64,000 bases of DNA, taken from assembly GCA_963771655.1 (NCBI GenBank), contig CAVYUG010000008.1, positions 11,796-75,795 on the forward strand, given 5' to 3'. A program made the translations under genes and the position numbers. Shown in pieces: positions 50,284 to 62,951 of this stretch (the stretch's first letter is position 1; each line of letters opens with the position of its first letter). The stretch is from JAWVFM01 sp963771655. GTDB lineage: Bacteria > Actinomycetota > Thermoleophilia > Solirubrobacterales > 70-9. The notes below the pieces were generated by a model. That model searched no databases and was not told where the DNA came from. It saw nothing but the letters and a program-made list of their open reading frames with translations.

Positions 50284-51453
50284 GTGCCCGACTCGCCCGA
50301 GATTCCCCTCGCCAGGCCGGATGTAGGGCCACGCGAGGAGGAGCTCGTGCTCGAGGTGCTGCGCTCGGGTCGGCTCTCGCTGGGCCCGGTCCTGGGGCGG
50401 TTCGAGGCCGCGTTCGCCGACCTCCTGGGCACGGAGGACGCCGTCGCGACCTCCTCGGGCACCGCGGCGCTTCACCTGGGCGTGCGACGCCTGGGGTGGG
50501 GCGAGGGCGACGAGGTGGTCACGTCACCCCTGAGCTTCGTCGCCTCGGCCAACTGCCTCCTGTACGAGCGCGCACTGCCGGTCTTCTGCGACATCGATCC
50601 ACTCACGCTCAACCTCGATCCCGACGCCGCCGAAGCGGCGGTGGGGGAGGGGACGGCCGGGTTCCTGCCCGTGCACCTATTCGGCTATCCGGCGCCGCTG
50701 CCCAGGCTCGAGGCCGTGGCGGAGCCGCGCGGCCTCGGCGTCCTCGAGGACGCCTGCGAGGCGCTTGGGGCGGTCGACGCTTCGGGCCGAACGGTCGGCG
50801 CGAGCGGAAACCTCGCTTGCTTCGGCTTCTACGCCAACAAGCAGATCACGACCGGGGAGGGGGGCGTGATCGTGCCGGCGGATGCGGGCGGGGCGGAGGC
50901 GCTTCGCAGCGAGCGGAACCAGGGGCGCGCCCCGGATATGGACTGGCTGGAGCACGACAGGCTCGGGTTCAACTACCGCATGAGCGACATTGCGGCCGCG
51001 ATCGGCGTCGGGCAGCTCGAGCGGGTGGGGGAGCTCCTGGAGTCCCGCGAGCGCGTCGCGGCGGCCTATCGGGAGCGTCTCGCCGACCTCGGCGGAGCTC
51101 CCGCGGGCGCGGGGGCCGCGGATCCGGATGGTCTCCTGCTCCCATGCGGTGACCGCGGTTCCGAGCGGCGCAGCTGGTTCGTCTACGTCGTGCAGCTGCC
51201 CGCGGACGCGGATCGCGACGCGGTGATCGGCGGTCTCGAGCAGCGCGGCGTCGCCTCGAAGGCCTACCTGCCCTGCATCCACCTGATGCCGTTCTATCGC
51301 GAGCGGTTCGGCTTCGAGGGGGGCGAGTTCCCCGTCGCCGAGGCCGTCGCGGCGAGGTCGCTGGCGCTGCCGTTCTTCGGCGGGATGGGGGAAGGCGAGG
51401 TCGATCGGGTCGCCGAGGCGCTGACGGAGGCGCTGCGCGGCGACTGGACCTGA
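50284..51453 (+). CDS. DegT/DnrJ/EryC1/StrS-family PLP aminotransferase
   Basis: This 389-residue protein belongs to the sugar-aminotransferase family. Conserved segments are IPLARPDVGPREEELVLEVLRSGRLSLGPVLGRFE, SSGTAALHLGVRRLGWGEGDEVV and FLPVHLFGYPA. Further segments are VLEDACEALGA, the PLP Lys K186 in FGFYANKQITTGEGG, and NYRMSDIAAAIGVGQLE. Members usually aminate keto-sugars of nucleotide sugars. No nucleotide-sugar dehydratase is nearby, so the substrate is open. The GTG start lies two bases after the cimA stop. Confidence 0.87.
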   Translation: MPDSPEIPLARPDVGPREEELVLEVLRSGRLSLGPVLGRFEAAFADLLGTEDAVATSSGTAALHLGVRRLGWGEGDEVVTSPLSFVASANCLLYERALPVFCDIDPLTLNLDPDAAEAAVGEGTAGFLPVHLFGYPAPLPRLEAVAEPRGLGVLEDACEALGAVDASGRTVGASGNLACFGFYANKQITTGEGGVIVPADAGGAEALRSERNQGRAPDMDWLEHDRLGFNYRMSDIAAAIGVGQLERVGELLESRERVAAAYRERLADLGGAPAGAGAADPDGLLLPCGDRGSERRSWFVYVVQLPADADRDAVIGGLEQRGVASKAYLPCIHLMPFYRERFGFEGGEFPVAEAVAARSLALPFFGGMGEGEVDRVAEALTEALRGDWT

Positions 51454-51490
51454 GGACGGCGCGGCGGCCCGGGCCTATCCTGGCGCGACC

Positions 51491-52867
51491 ATGACGCGGC
51501 TCCCCGACCCTCAGCATTCGCTCTTCGCGCGGCTCAACTCGTCGATTTCATTCGACATTCGCCTGTGGCCGCAGGACGTTCGCGTATCGAGGGTGCACGC
51601 CGCGCGGCTGCGCGAGGCAGGCGTGCTCGATGACGGCGAGCTGGCAGAGCTCGAGCGGGGACTCGACCGGGTGGCGGCTGAGCTCGAGTCCGGCAGCTTC
51701 GACGTCGCCGAGGCGGACGAGGACATCCACATGGCGATCGAACGGCGGCTCACCGAGCTCGTCGGGCCTCTCGGCGGCAAGCTCCACACCGCTCGCTCAC
51801 GAAACGACCAGGTCGCCACCGACGTGGCGCTATATGCGCGCGACCGCTGCGAACGCGCCCGCGAGCTGATCGCCGCCCTCCTGGAGCGCCTCCTGGACCT
51901 CGCTGAGCGGCACTCGGACTGGCCGATGCCGGGGTACACGCACCTCCAGCGCGCGCAGGCCGTCTATCTCGGCCACCATCTGCTCGCGTACTTCTGGATG
52001 CTGCGCCGCGACGCCGACCGGTTCGCGGCGGCGCGGCGGGCGGCGGGCGAGATGCCGCTGGGCTCCGGGGCTCTCGCCGGGGTCGACTGGGATCTCGACC
52101 GGGGCGCCGCCGCGCAGGAGCTCGGCTTCGAGCGTCCGGCGCCGAACTCGATCGACGCCGTCGCCAGCCGCGACGCCGCCCTCGACTACCTGGCGGCGGC
52201 CGCGATTTGCGCCACCCATCTTTCGCGCCTCGGCGCCGAGATCGTCCTCTGGTCCACCCAGGAGTTCGGCTTCTGCGAGCCCGCCGACGACTTCTCCTCG
52301 GGCTCGAGCATCATGCCGCAGAAGAAGAACCCCGACGCCGCCGAGCTTCTGCGAGCCAAGGCCCCGCGCGTGGCGGGCGATCTGGCGAGGTTGCTCGGCG
52401 TGCTCCACGCGCTCCCGCTCGCCTACTCGAAGGACCTCCAGGAGGACAAGGAGGCGCTCTTCGATGCGGTCGACACGCTGGAGCTGTCGCTCGAGGCCGC
52501 CGAGCGGATGCTGGCCGGGCTCGAGTTCAACCGCGAGCGCCTCGCCGCCGCGGCGGACGACGAGATGCTCGCTGCGACTGACGTCGCCGACCTGCTCGTC
52601 CGCAGAGGGATGCCGTTCCGGGAGGCCCACGGCGTGGTCGGCGGGTTGGTCCGCAGCGCGACGGAGAGTGGCCGCAGGCTCTCGGAGATCGGCCCGGAGG
52701 AGCTGCGCGAGCACTCCGAGCTTCTCGACGACTCCTACTACGAGATTCTCGCGGAGCGGCGCTGGATCGAATCGAAGAGCTCCGAGGGCGGGACCGCCTC
52801 GGCCGCTGTGAGCCGCCAGCTCGGGCTCGCCCGGCAGGCGCTCGCCGACGTGCTTTCGGCGGAGTGA
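51491..52867 (+). CDS. argH: Argininosuccinate lyase
   Basis: This 458-residue fumarase/aspartase-superfamily enzyme splits argininosuccinate to arginine and fumarate. The diagnostic signature is SGSSIMPQKKNPDAAELLRAK near residue 275. Also present are KLHTARSRNDQVATDVALYARD, PGYTHLQRAQ and YSKDLQEDKEALFDAVDT. The ATG is nine bases after TATCCT (51476-51481). No other arg genes are in the window. The stop overlaps the glycosylase start. Confidence 0.94.
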   Translation: MTRLPDPQHSLFARLNSSISFDIRLWPQDVRVSRVHAARLREAGVLDDGELAELERGLDRVAAELESGSFDVAEADEDIHMAIERRLTELVGPLGGKLHTARSRNDQVATDVALYARDRCERARELIAALLERLLDLAERHSDWPMPGYTHLQRAQAVYLGHHLLAYFWMLRRDADRFAAARRAAGEMPLGSGALAGVDWDLDRGAAAQELGFERPAPNSIDAVASRDAALDYLAAAAICATHLSRLGAEIVLWSTQEFGFCEPADDFSSGSSIMPQKKNPDAAELLRAKAPRVAGDLARLLGVLHALPLAYSKDLQEDKEALFDAVDTLELSLEAAERMLAGLEFNRERLAAAADDEMLAATDVADLLVRRGMPFREAHGVVGGLVRSATESGRRLSEIGPEELREHSELLDDSYYEILAERRWIESKSSEGGTASAAVSRQLGLARQALADVLSAE

Positions 52868-53445
52868 GCCTCGACGCGGGCTTCTTCGATCGCTCGGTCC
52901 ACGACGTGGCCCGCGACCTGATCGGCTGCACCCTCCTGCACGAGGGCGTGGGCGGCGTGATCGTCGAGACCGAGAGCTACGAGGCTGACGATCCCGCCTG
53001 CCACGCCTTCGGCGGGCGCACCCCTCGCAACGAGGTCCTCTTCGGCCCGCCGGGGATCGCCTACGTCTACTTCTCGTACGGCGTGCACAGCCTGCTGAAC
53101 GCGGTCGCCGAGCCGGAGGGGAACGCCGCGGCGGTCCTGATTCGCGCACTCGAGCCGCGCTGCGGGCTCGACGCGATGCGTGCTCGGCGCGGGCGCGAGC
53201 GCGCCGGCGAGCTCTGCTCCGGGCCCGGAAAGCTCACGCAGGCGATCGGCGTGGGCCTCGCGGCGAACGGCGCGTCGCTCCTCAAGGCGCCGTTCGAGCT
53301 GCGACCCAGAGAGGAAGAGTGGGAGGCGGTGAAGGTCGCGACCGGGCCGCGGATCGGGATCACGCGCGCGACCGAGCTGCCGTGGCGCTTCTGCGCCGCG
53401 GGAAGCCGCTACCTCAGCCGGCCCCTACCCCCCCGCCGCCGCTGA
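52864..53445 (+). CDS. 3-Methyladenine DNA glycosylase (AAG/MPG family)
   Basis: This 193-residue base-excision enzyme removes alkylated purines. The sequence has VARDLIGCTLLHEGVGGVIVETESYEADDPACHAFGGRTPRNEVLFGPPGIAYVYFSYGVHSLLNAV, including the catalytic Glu (ETESY) and the Tyr-rich base-flipping region. GPGKLTQAIGV and the C-terminal GPRIGITRATELPWRF also match. The GTG overlaps the argH stop. The last ~30 bases overlap the 3' end of the convergent PBP gene. Confidence 0.92.
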   Translation: MSLDAGFFDRSVHDVARDLIGCTLLHEGVGGVIVETESYEADDPACHAFGGRTPRNEVLFGPPGIAYVYFSYGVHSLLNAVAEPEGNAAAVLIRALEPRCGLDAMRARRGRERAGELCSGPGKLTQAIGVGLAANGASLLKAPFELRPREEEWEAVKVATGPRIGITRATELPWRFCAAGSRYLSRPLPPRRR

Positions 53446-55756
53446 CGGGAGGAGCTCCGCCGGTGCCGCCGGCCCCGGGCGCGGGCGCGGGCGTGGGAGC
53501 CGGCGCGGGGGCGGGCGTTGCCTGAGGGTTGCCTCCGCCTCCCCCGCCCGTCGAGGGAGCGGGCGCCGACGGGACGGCGGGCGCGACCGTGGTGGCCGGC
53601 GCCGTGTAGGTCGGCGCCGACGTCGTGCTCGTGCCGGCGGCCGCTGACCCCCCGTGCTTCTTGTGGGCGCGCTCCGAGGCCTTGATGCCGTCCCAGGCGG
53701 AGATGATGTCGGAGAACATGTCGGCGGGGATCGTCCCCCCGTCGACGGGGCCGCCGTTGTAGAGCGTCGACATGGGCTTGTTGGAGTTGGGGAAGCCGAC
53801 CCAGATCGCGACCGTGATGTCCTCGGTCGCCCCGACGAACCAGGCGTCACCGTTGCTGGTGGTCGTCCCGGTCTTGCCCCAGACATAGCCGCCGGTCTGG
53901 GCGTGCGTGCCGGTCCCGGAGGCGACGACCGTCTGCAGGATCGACTTCGTCGTCTGCGCGGTGGTGGAGGGGATCACCTGCTGGCTTCGCACCTCGTTGA
54001 CGCCCGAAGCACCGTTGTCGGCCTCGACGAGGTGGCCACCCGCGTCGGTGACCTTGAGGATGCCGACCGGGCCGCCACTCTGGGCCGCCATCGTGCCGCT
54101 CGTCAACTGGCCGCCCTGGGCCAGGGTGTCGTAGGCGTGCGCCATCTCGAGCGGGTTGACACCGGTGGAGAGCCCACCGAGGATCAGCGCCGGGTTGTAC
54201 CCGGTGAACGGCCCGCCGTTCACGGAGTACTTGATGCCCGGCGTCGTCAGGGAGCTCGTGATGCCCATCCTCTGGGCGGTGGCGGCGACGTTCGCGGGCC
54301 CGACCTGCATCCCCACCTGCGAGTAGACCGCGTTGTCCGAGAAGGTGGTCGCGTCCTGAAGCGTCCGGCTCCCCGCGTACTCGTCGCCGTAGTTGGAGAC
54401 GCGGAACAGATCGTCGACGGTTCGTGGCTTGCCCTTCGCCTTGCCCTTGGGGTTCTTCTTCGGCGGCAGCTGGGCCTTGTACGGCAGCGCCTGCGGCTCC
54501 GAGGCCCAGACGCTCGATGGCGAGACTCCCTGCTCGAGCGCGGTCACGAGGGTGAAGGGCTTGAACGACGAGCCGGGCTGACGCGCTCCCTCGGTCGCGA
54601 TGTTGAACGGCTGCGACTTGTAGTCGGTGCCACCGACGAGAGCCCGGATGCCGCCGGTCTTGTTGTCGATCACGGCGACTGCGGAGGAGGGGCCGAGGCC
54701 GCCGACGTTCTGGTCGACGATCTCCTGCACCTTGTTCTCGAGGTTGAGGTCGAGCGTGGACTTGACCTTGAGGCCGCCGCTGAAAGCCTGGCCCGCGCCG
54801 TAGAGGTCGACGAGCTGCTGGCGCAGCCACGACGTGAAGTAGGGCGCCGCGGATGGCTGGCTCGGAGCGTGGATCTGGCCCGGCGGCGGAAGCGGCACGC
54901 GGGAGTAGTGCTGGTACTCGCCCTCCGTTATGTAGCCCTGGTCCTCCATGTTCTGGAGCACCAGGTTGCGGCGCACGAGTGCGGCCTGCGGACGGGACTT
55001 CGGGTCGTAGCCGGTCGGGGAGGAGATGATCCCGGAGAGCGTCGCGGCCTCCCACGGCAGGAGCTCGGACGCACAGCGGTGGCCGGGGGTCCCGCACCCG
55101 GGGTGGTTCCAGCCGAAGTAGGTCTTCGCGGCGGCCTCGATGCCGTACGCGCCCTCGCCGAAGTAAATGGTGTTCAGGTACTCGGTGAGGATCTTGTCCT
55201 TGTCCCAGTGGCGCTCGAGCTGGTAGGCGAGCGCGGCCTCGCGCAGCTTCTCGAAGACCGTACGGCTGCCCTGCGCCTGAAGCGCGTTCTTCACGAACTG
55301 CTCGGTGATGGTGGACGCACCCTGGGAGGCCCCCTGGCTAATGATGTCCGCGGCGACGGCGCGGCCGATGCCGACGAAGTCGACGCCGCGATGCTCGTAG
55401 AAGCGCTTGTCCTCGATCGCGACGGTCGCCTCCTTCATGATCGGCGCTATCCCCTTCGAGGGGATGAGGACGCGGCCGCGGTTGTTGGTAACGATCGCGA
55501 GGCGCCGGTTGTGATCGTCGAGGATGACCGAGTTCTTCGCGTTTTTGAACTGCGCGCGATCGTCGAGCTGAGGTAGGTCGCTGGCGACAGCGGCCATGAT
55601 CCCGAAGATCCAGGAGACGAAGGCGAGCAGACAGAGCCCGAAGAGGACGAGCGCGACGCGAAGCTTCTTGAGCCGGGGGCGCGGCTCCTTCGGCACGTCG
55701 CCGTTGCTCGTCGGAGCAGGGGCTTCGAGCGTTGTGCGGTTACGTCTCAACTGCAT
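53414..55756 (-). CDS. Class A penicillin-binding protein (PBP1-type)
   Basis: This 780-residue bifunctional peptidoglycan synthase starts at MQLRRNRTT; the longer frame upstream is noncoding. A cytoplasmic basic tail is followed by a membrane helix at about 33-58. The GT51 glycosyltransferase domain contains E115 in AIEDKRFYEHRGVD, ASTITEQFVKNAL and LTEYLNTIYFGEGAYGIEAAA. The transpeptidase has SxxK in GSSFKPFT (about 397-400), SDN in TFSDNAVYSQ and KTG in WGKTGTTTSNG (about 626). A Cys pair (HPGCGTPGHRC) sits between the lobes. The final ~90 residues are a Thr/Ala/Pro/Gly-rich tail. It is divergent from tyrS. Confidence 0.92.
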   Translation of the reverse strand: MQLRRNRTTLEAPAPTSNGDVPKEPRPRLKKLRVALVLFGLCLLAFVSWIFGIMAAVASDLPQLDDRAQFKNAKNSVILDDHNRRLAIVTNNRGRVLIPSKGIAPIMKEATVAIEDKRFYEHRGVDFVGIGRAVAADIISQGASQGASTITEQFVKNALQAQGSRTVFEKLREAALAYQLERHWDKDKILTEYLNTIYFGEGAYGIEAAAKTYFGWNHPGCGTPGHRCASELLPWEAATLSGIISSPTGYDPKSRPQAALVRRNLVLQNMEDQGYITEGEYQHYSRVPLPPPGQIHAPSQPSAAPYFTSWLRQQLVDLYGAGQAFSGGLKVKSTLDLNLENKVQEIVDQNVGGLGPSSAVAVIDNKTGGIRALVGGTDYKSQPFNIATEGARQPGSSFKPFTLVTALEQGVSPSSVWASEPQALPYKAQLPPKKNPKGKAKGKPRTVDDLFRVSNYGDEYAGSRTLQDATTFSDNAVYSQVGMQVGPANVAATAQRMGITSSLTTPGIKYSVNGGPFTGYNPALILGGLSTGVNPLEMAHAYDTLAQGGQLTSGTMAAQSGGPVGILKVTDAGGHLVEADNGASGVNEVRSQQVIPSTTAQTTKSILQTVVASGTGTHAQTGGYVWGKTGTTTSNGDAWFVGATEDITVAIWVGFPNSNKPMSTLYNGGPVDGGTIPADMFSDIISAWDGIKASERAHKKHGGSAAAGTSTTSAPTYTAPATTVAPAVPSAPAPSTGGGGGGNPQATPAPAPAPTPAPAPGAGGTGGAPPVSGGGGVGAG

Positions 55757-55927
55757 GTCGGACCTATCCCAGGGCAGCCCGCCGGTGCTATCTGAGGCCG
55801 GCCGAACGGCCGGCTGGCGCGTGGGAAACCCCGGAGAGCAATGCGGGGGCAGCCCCGCTCGGGGAGCGGATGAGTCTAGCATTGGGCCACCCGCCGGCCA
55901 CCCGCTTCGAGGCGGCCCGGAGGAGCC

Positions 55928-57109
55928 TTGAACGACCCTCGATCCCAGGCCGACACCCTGCTGCGCGGAGCCGTTGACGCCCTTCCCAAGGGGCGCCTCG
56001 CGGAGCAGCTGGAGGCGGGGAAGCCCCTGCGCGTGAAGCTCGGGATCGACCCGACGACGGCCGACATACACCTCGGGCACGTCGTGGTCCTGAACAAGCT
56101 GCGGGCGTTCCAGGACGCCGGGCACCTCGTGGTGCTGATCGTCGGCGACTACACAGCGCGGGTCGGGGACCCGAGCGGGCGGTCGGAGGAGCGGCCCGTG
56201 CTATCCGCCGAAGAGATCGAGGCGAACGCCGAGACCTACCGGGAGCAGGCGTTCAAGGTCCTGGATCCCGACCGGGTGGAGCTGCGCCACAACAGCGAAT
56301 GGCTCGAGATGCCGAGCGGCGAGCTGTTCTCGATCATCCGCCACTTCACCGTCGCGAGGCTGCTTGAGCGGGAGGACTTCGCGCAGCGGATGCGCAACGA
56401 GCAGCCGATCTCGGCGCTCGAGCTCCTCTATCCGGTCCTTCAGGGCTACGACTCCGTCGCCGTCGACGCCGACGTGGAGCTCGGCGGCAGCGACCAGACC
56501 TTCAACCTGCTGTTCGCGCGCGACGTGCAGGCTGCGCTCGGAAGGCCTTCGCAGTCGATCCTCACCATGCCCCTGCTGGTCGGCACGGACGGGACGCGAA
56601 AGATGAGCAAGTCCTTCGGGAACTACGTCGCCGTCACCGATCCCCCCGAGCAGATGTTCGGCCGGCTCATGAGCGTGCCCGACACCGCGCTGGAGCAGTA
56701 CTACCTTTTACTGCTCGACGACGACCTCGCGCCCGACCGGCATCCGGGCGAAGCAAAGCGCGAGCTCGCGGGCCGGATCGTCGACCGCTTCTGGGGCGAC
56801 GGCGCGGGCCTCGCGGCGGAGGAGGCGTTCGACCGAGTGCACGTGCGCCGCGAGGTGCCGGAGGACGTGGAGGAGGTCGCGATCACGGTCGACTCCGCGA
56901 CCGAGGTGCACCTCCCGGCGGTCCTCGCCGACGCGTTCGGCATCTCGAGAAGCGAGGCACGTCGGCTCATCGACCAGGGAGGGGTGAAGGTCGACGGGGA
57001 CCAGCTCGCCACGGGCCGCCTCGACGTCCCGGCCGGCCAGCTCGACGGCGCTATCCTCCAGGTCGGCCGCAGGAGGTTCCGCCGCGTACGGGTGGGCTCC
57101 GGCCGGTGA
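55928..57109 (+). CDS. tyrS: Tyrosyl-tRNA synthetase
   Basis: This 393-residue class I synthetase has its HIGH-type motif as HLGH (48-51), RVGDPSGRSEERPVL, and VELGGSDQTFNLLFARDVQ for tyrosine binding. KMSKS is at 225-229, and there is a C-terminal S4 RNA-binding domain (FGISRSEARRLIDQGGVKVDGDQ). The TTG start is preceded by the strong site GGAGGAG. No T-box was seen in the 171-base upstream gap, which holds only a GCGGGG-GCAG-CCCCGC hairpin. The rRNA operon begins directly downstream. Confidence 0.95.
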   Translation: MNDPRSQADTLLRGAVDALPKGRLAEQLEAGKPLRVKLGIDPTTADIHLGHVVVLNKLRAFQDAGHLVVLIVGDYTARVGDPSGRSEERPVLSAEEIEANAETYREQAFKVLDPDRVELRHNSEWLEMPSGELFSIIRHFTVARLLEREDFAQRMRNEQPISALELLYPVLQGYDSVAVDADVELGGSDQTFNLLFARDVQAALGRPSQSILTMPLLVGTDGTRKMSKSFGNYVAVTDPPEQMFGRLMSVPDTALEQYYLLLLDDDLAPDRHPGEAKRELAGRIVDRFWGDGAGLAAEEAFDRVHVRREVPEDVEEVAITVDSATEVHLPAVLADAFGISRSEARRLIDQGGVKVDGDQLATGRLDVPAGQLDGAILQVGRRRFRRVRVGSGR

Positions 57110-57124
57110 CCCCGGTCTCCGGGG
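57110..57124 (+). terminator. Short hairpin after tyrS
   Basis: CCCCGG-TCT-CCGGGG (57110-57124) starts one base after the tyrS stop and lies immediately before the rrn -35 box. There is no T-tract, so termination efficiency is uncertain. Confidence 0.4.
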
Positions 57125-57125
57125 C

Positions 57126-57154
57126 TTGAGATCTCATCGACCGCTCGATATACT
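57126..57154 (+). promoter_or_regulatory. rRNA operon promoter
   Basis: TTGAGA (57126-57131) and TATACT (57149-57154) are 17 bases apart, a strong sigma-70-type promoter ~280 bases before 16S. CGCC-TTCGA-GGCG just downstream forms a small hairpin at the start of the leader. No second promoter was found. Confidence 0.72.
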
Positions 57155-57205
57155 CGGTGGTCGCCTTCGAGGCGGGTCGGGCTTTCCGGAAGTCCTCCGG
57201 AGAGG

Positions 57206-57236
57206 CCCGCGGCGGTCCTTGAAAACTGAGCAGCGC
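57206..57236 (+). other. 5' arm of the 16S rRNA processing stem
   Basis: This segment includes AAAACTGAGCAGCG, which is complementary to CGCTGCTCAGTTTT in the 16S-23S spacer (59110-59123). The flanking CCCGCG and GGTCC also pair. This is the RNase III-type precursor stem that loops out 16S. Confidence 0.75.
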
Positions 57237-57433
57237 GCGAACCACGGGCCTTCGGGCCGGTGGTCGCGACAGGTCCGGCCCCCGTGCGTACCCCGTACGG
57301 GGGCTTATGAACCCGTCATGTCGGTCGCCGGCGGTGTACGCCGGTGGCCAAGCCAGGCATGGCATCTCTTCGTTTGACAGAGGAACCGGCCACCCCTGAC
57401 CCGGGGGGTCGGATTGAAACCCTCAAGTCACTT

Positions 57434-58983
<1,550 letters not shown>

Positions 58984-59239
58984 TAGGGAGCTCTACGAGG
59001 CCGGCGCCATACCGGCGCTCGGCTGAGGGAGTCCGCCTCGAGGCTTCGGCCTGGAGGCGTCCCGACACGTCGACCGGACCTGCGTCGTGGCCCTCAGGGG
59101 CCGCAGCGTCGCTGCTCAGTTTTGAGGGACCGCGGGCGGAAGACCTCCGCCTGTGTGCCTCGGCGGAGCTTGAAAACTGCACAAAGGCCAATTATGGGTA
59201 TCGCGCCACCGGTGCGTTCGCGCACGGGTGGTGCTCACC
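58984..59239 (+). other. 16S-23S internal transcribed spacer without tRNA
   Basis: This 256-base spacer holds the 3' arm of the 16S stem (59110-59136) and the 5' arm of the 23S stem (59161-59193). Both contain variants of TTGAAAACTG or its complement. No tRNA-Ile or tRNA-Ala could be folded by eye. Confidence 0.75.
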
Positions 59240-62243
<3,004 letters not shown>

Positions 62244-62252
62244 TACCTTTTT

Positions 62253-62285
62253 AATTGGCCTGCGTGCAGTTTTCAAGCCCCGCCG
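62253..62285 (+). other. 3' arm of the 23S rRNA processing stem
   Basis: The reverse complement of this segment matches 59161-59193 at about 29 of 33 positions (core CTTGAAAACTGCAC). This forms the precursor stem that releases 23S rRNA. It lies just before 5S. Confidence 0.75.
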
Positions 62286-62303
62286 GGGCCTGCGGTTCCG
62301 CAG

Positions 62304-62423
62304 GTTTCGGTGGTCATAGCGAGGGGGAAACACCTCTTCCCATTCCGAACAGAGCAGTTAAGCCCCTCAGCGCCGATGGTACTTGGTGTTCACACGCCTG
62401 GGAGAGTAGGTCGCCGCCGGTCT
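62304..62423 (+). rRNA. rrf: 5S ribosomal RNA
   Basis: Conserved segments are TGGTCATAGCGAGGGGGAAA, CACCTCTTCCCATTCCGAAC, CAGAGCAGTTAAGCCCC, CAGCGCCGATGGTACTTGG and GGGAGAGTAGGTCGCCGCC. The terminal helix pairs TTCGGTGG with CCGCCGG. Length is ~120 bases, with ends placed from helix I. Confidence 0.93.
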
Positions 62424-62433
62424 TACTTCCGAT

Positions 62434-62459
62434 AGAGAGCCGCCCTAGGGCGGCTCTCT
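62434..62459 (+). terminator. Terminator of the rRNA operon
   Basis: AGAGAGCCGCC and GGCGGCTCTCT form a perfect 11-bp stem around CTAG, ten bases after 5S. The downstream GTGTTACC is only weakly T-rich, but the stem is the strongest in the region. Confidence 0.8.
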
Positions 62460-62513
62460 GTGTTACCGGACGCGGGCGAGGAATGCCGCTTGGGGATTAT
62501 CCGTTGCTATGGC

Positions 62514-62543
62514 CGGCTCAAATCCCCAAACGCCGTTGAGCCG
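62514..62543. terminator. Inverted repeat between rrn and the leftward genes
   Basis: CGGCTCAA (62514-62521) and TTGAGCCG (62536-62543) form an 8-bp stem with a 14-base loop. It could terminate the leftward small ORF or dnaE2 transcript before the rRNA operon. Confidence 0.4.
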
Positions 62544-62588
62544 CCCGGAGCGGAGCCGTCAGAGGCGACGTCGACGAGCGGCCGCTCG

Positions 62589-62873
62589 TCAGGCGGCAAA
62601 GCGACGTAGCGCGGCACGGTAAGCCGCGGGGCACGAGCGCGCGTGGCCGCACTCCCCGCGGCGGCCCCGGGTTGCCGGAAGCGCCTCCCAGGCCGAGATC
62701 GGAGTCGGCCGTCGCGTCCGGCATGGGGCCTCCGCGGGTAGCGGCTCGAGGCCGTACTCGCCGAGCGTCGCGAGGTCGATCGCGAGATCGACGCTGCTCA
62801 GCAGCCGCGCGAGGCGCCGGCTGCGGCGTTCGTGACGTGGACGAGTTACCTCTCGGGGGATCACGCGGGCCAC
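62589..62873 (-). CDS. Doubtful small ORF downstream of dnaE2
   Basis: This frame encodes 94 residues from a GTG. It is rich in Arg at both ends, with a helical middle (RLARLLSSVDLAIDLATLGEYGLEP). Codon third positions are mostly G or C, as in real genes here. It follows dnaE2 on the same strand after 78 bases. No family is recognised and overlapping frames are also open, so it may be noncoding. Apart from this ORF and the inverted repeat at 62514-62543, nothing was found in 62460-62951. Confidence 0.3.
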   Translation of the reverse strand: MARVIPREVTRPRHERRSRRLARLLSSVDLAIDLATLGEYGLEPLPAEAPCRTRRPTPISAWEALPATRGRRGECGHARSCPAAYRAALRRFAA

Positions 62874-62951
62874 ACTAGGTTCGGCCTCGGACGGAACATG
62901 TGTTCTGCAACGGATTTTGCATTTCGCGCCTGACGGGGGCCATTTGCGGAC

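Noticed and set aside
55757..55927. T-box riboswitch before tyrS
   Set aside because: No TGGNACCGCG-type T-box or specifier stem was seen, only a short GC hairpin. Leaders of ilvB and ilvC are too short for any T-box.
58984..59239. tRNA genes in the rRNA spacer
   Set aside because: No acceptor stem with CCA-side pairing or T-loop consensus could be found in either strand by eye.
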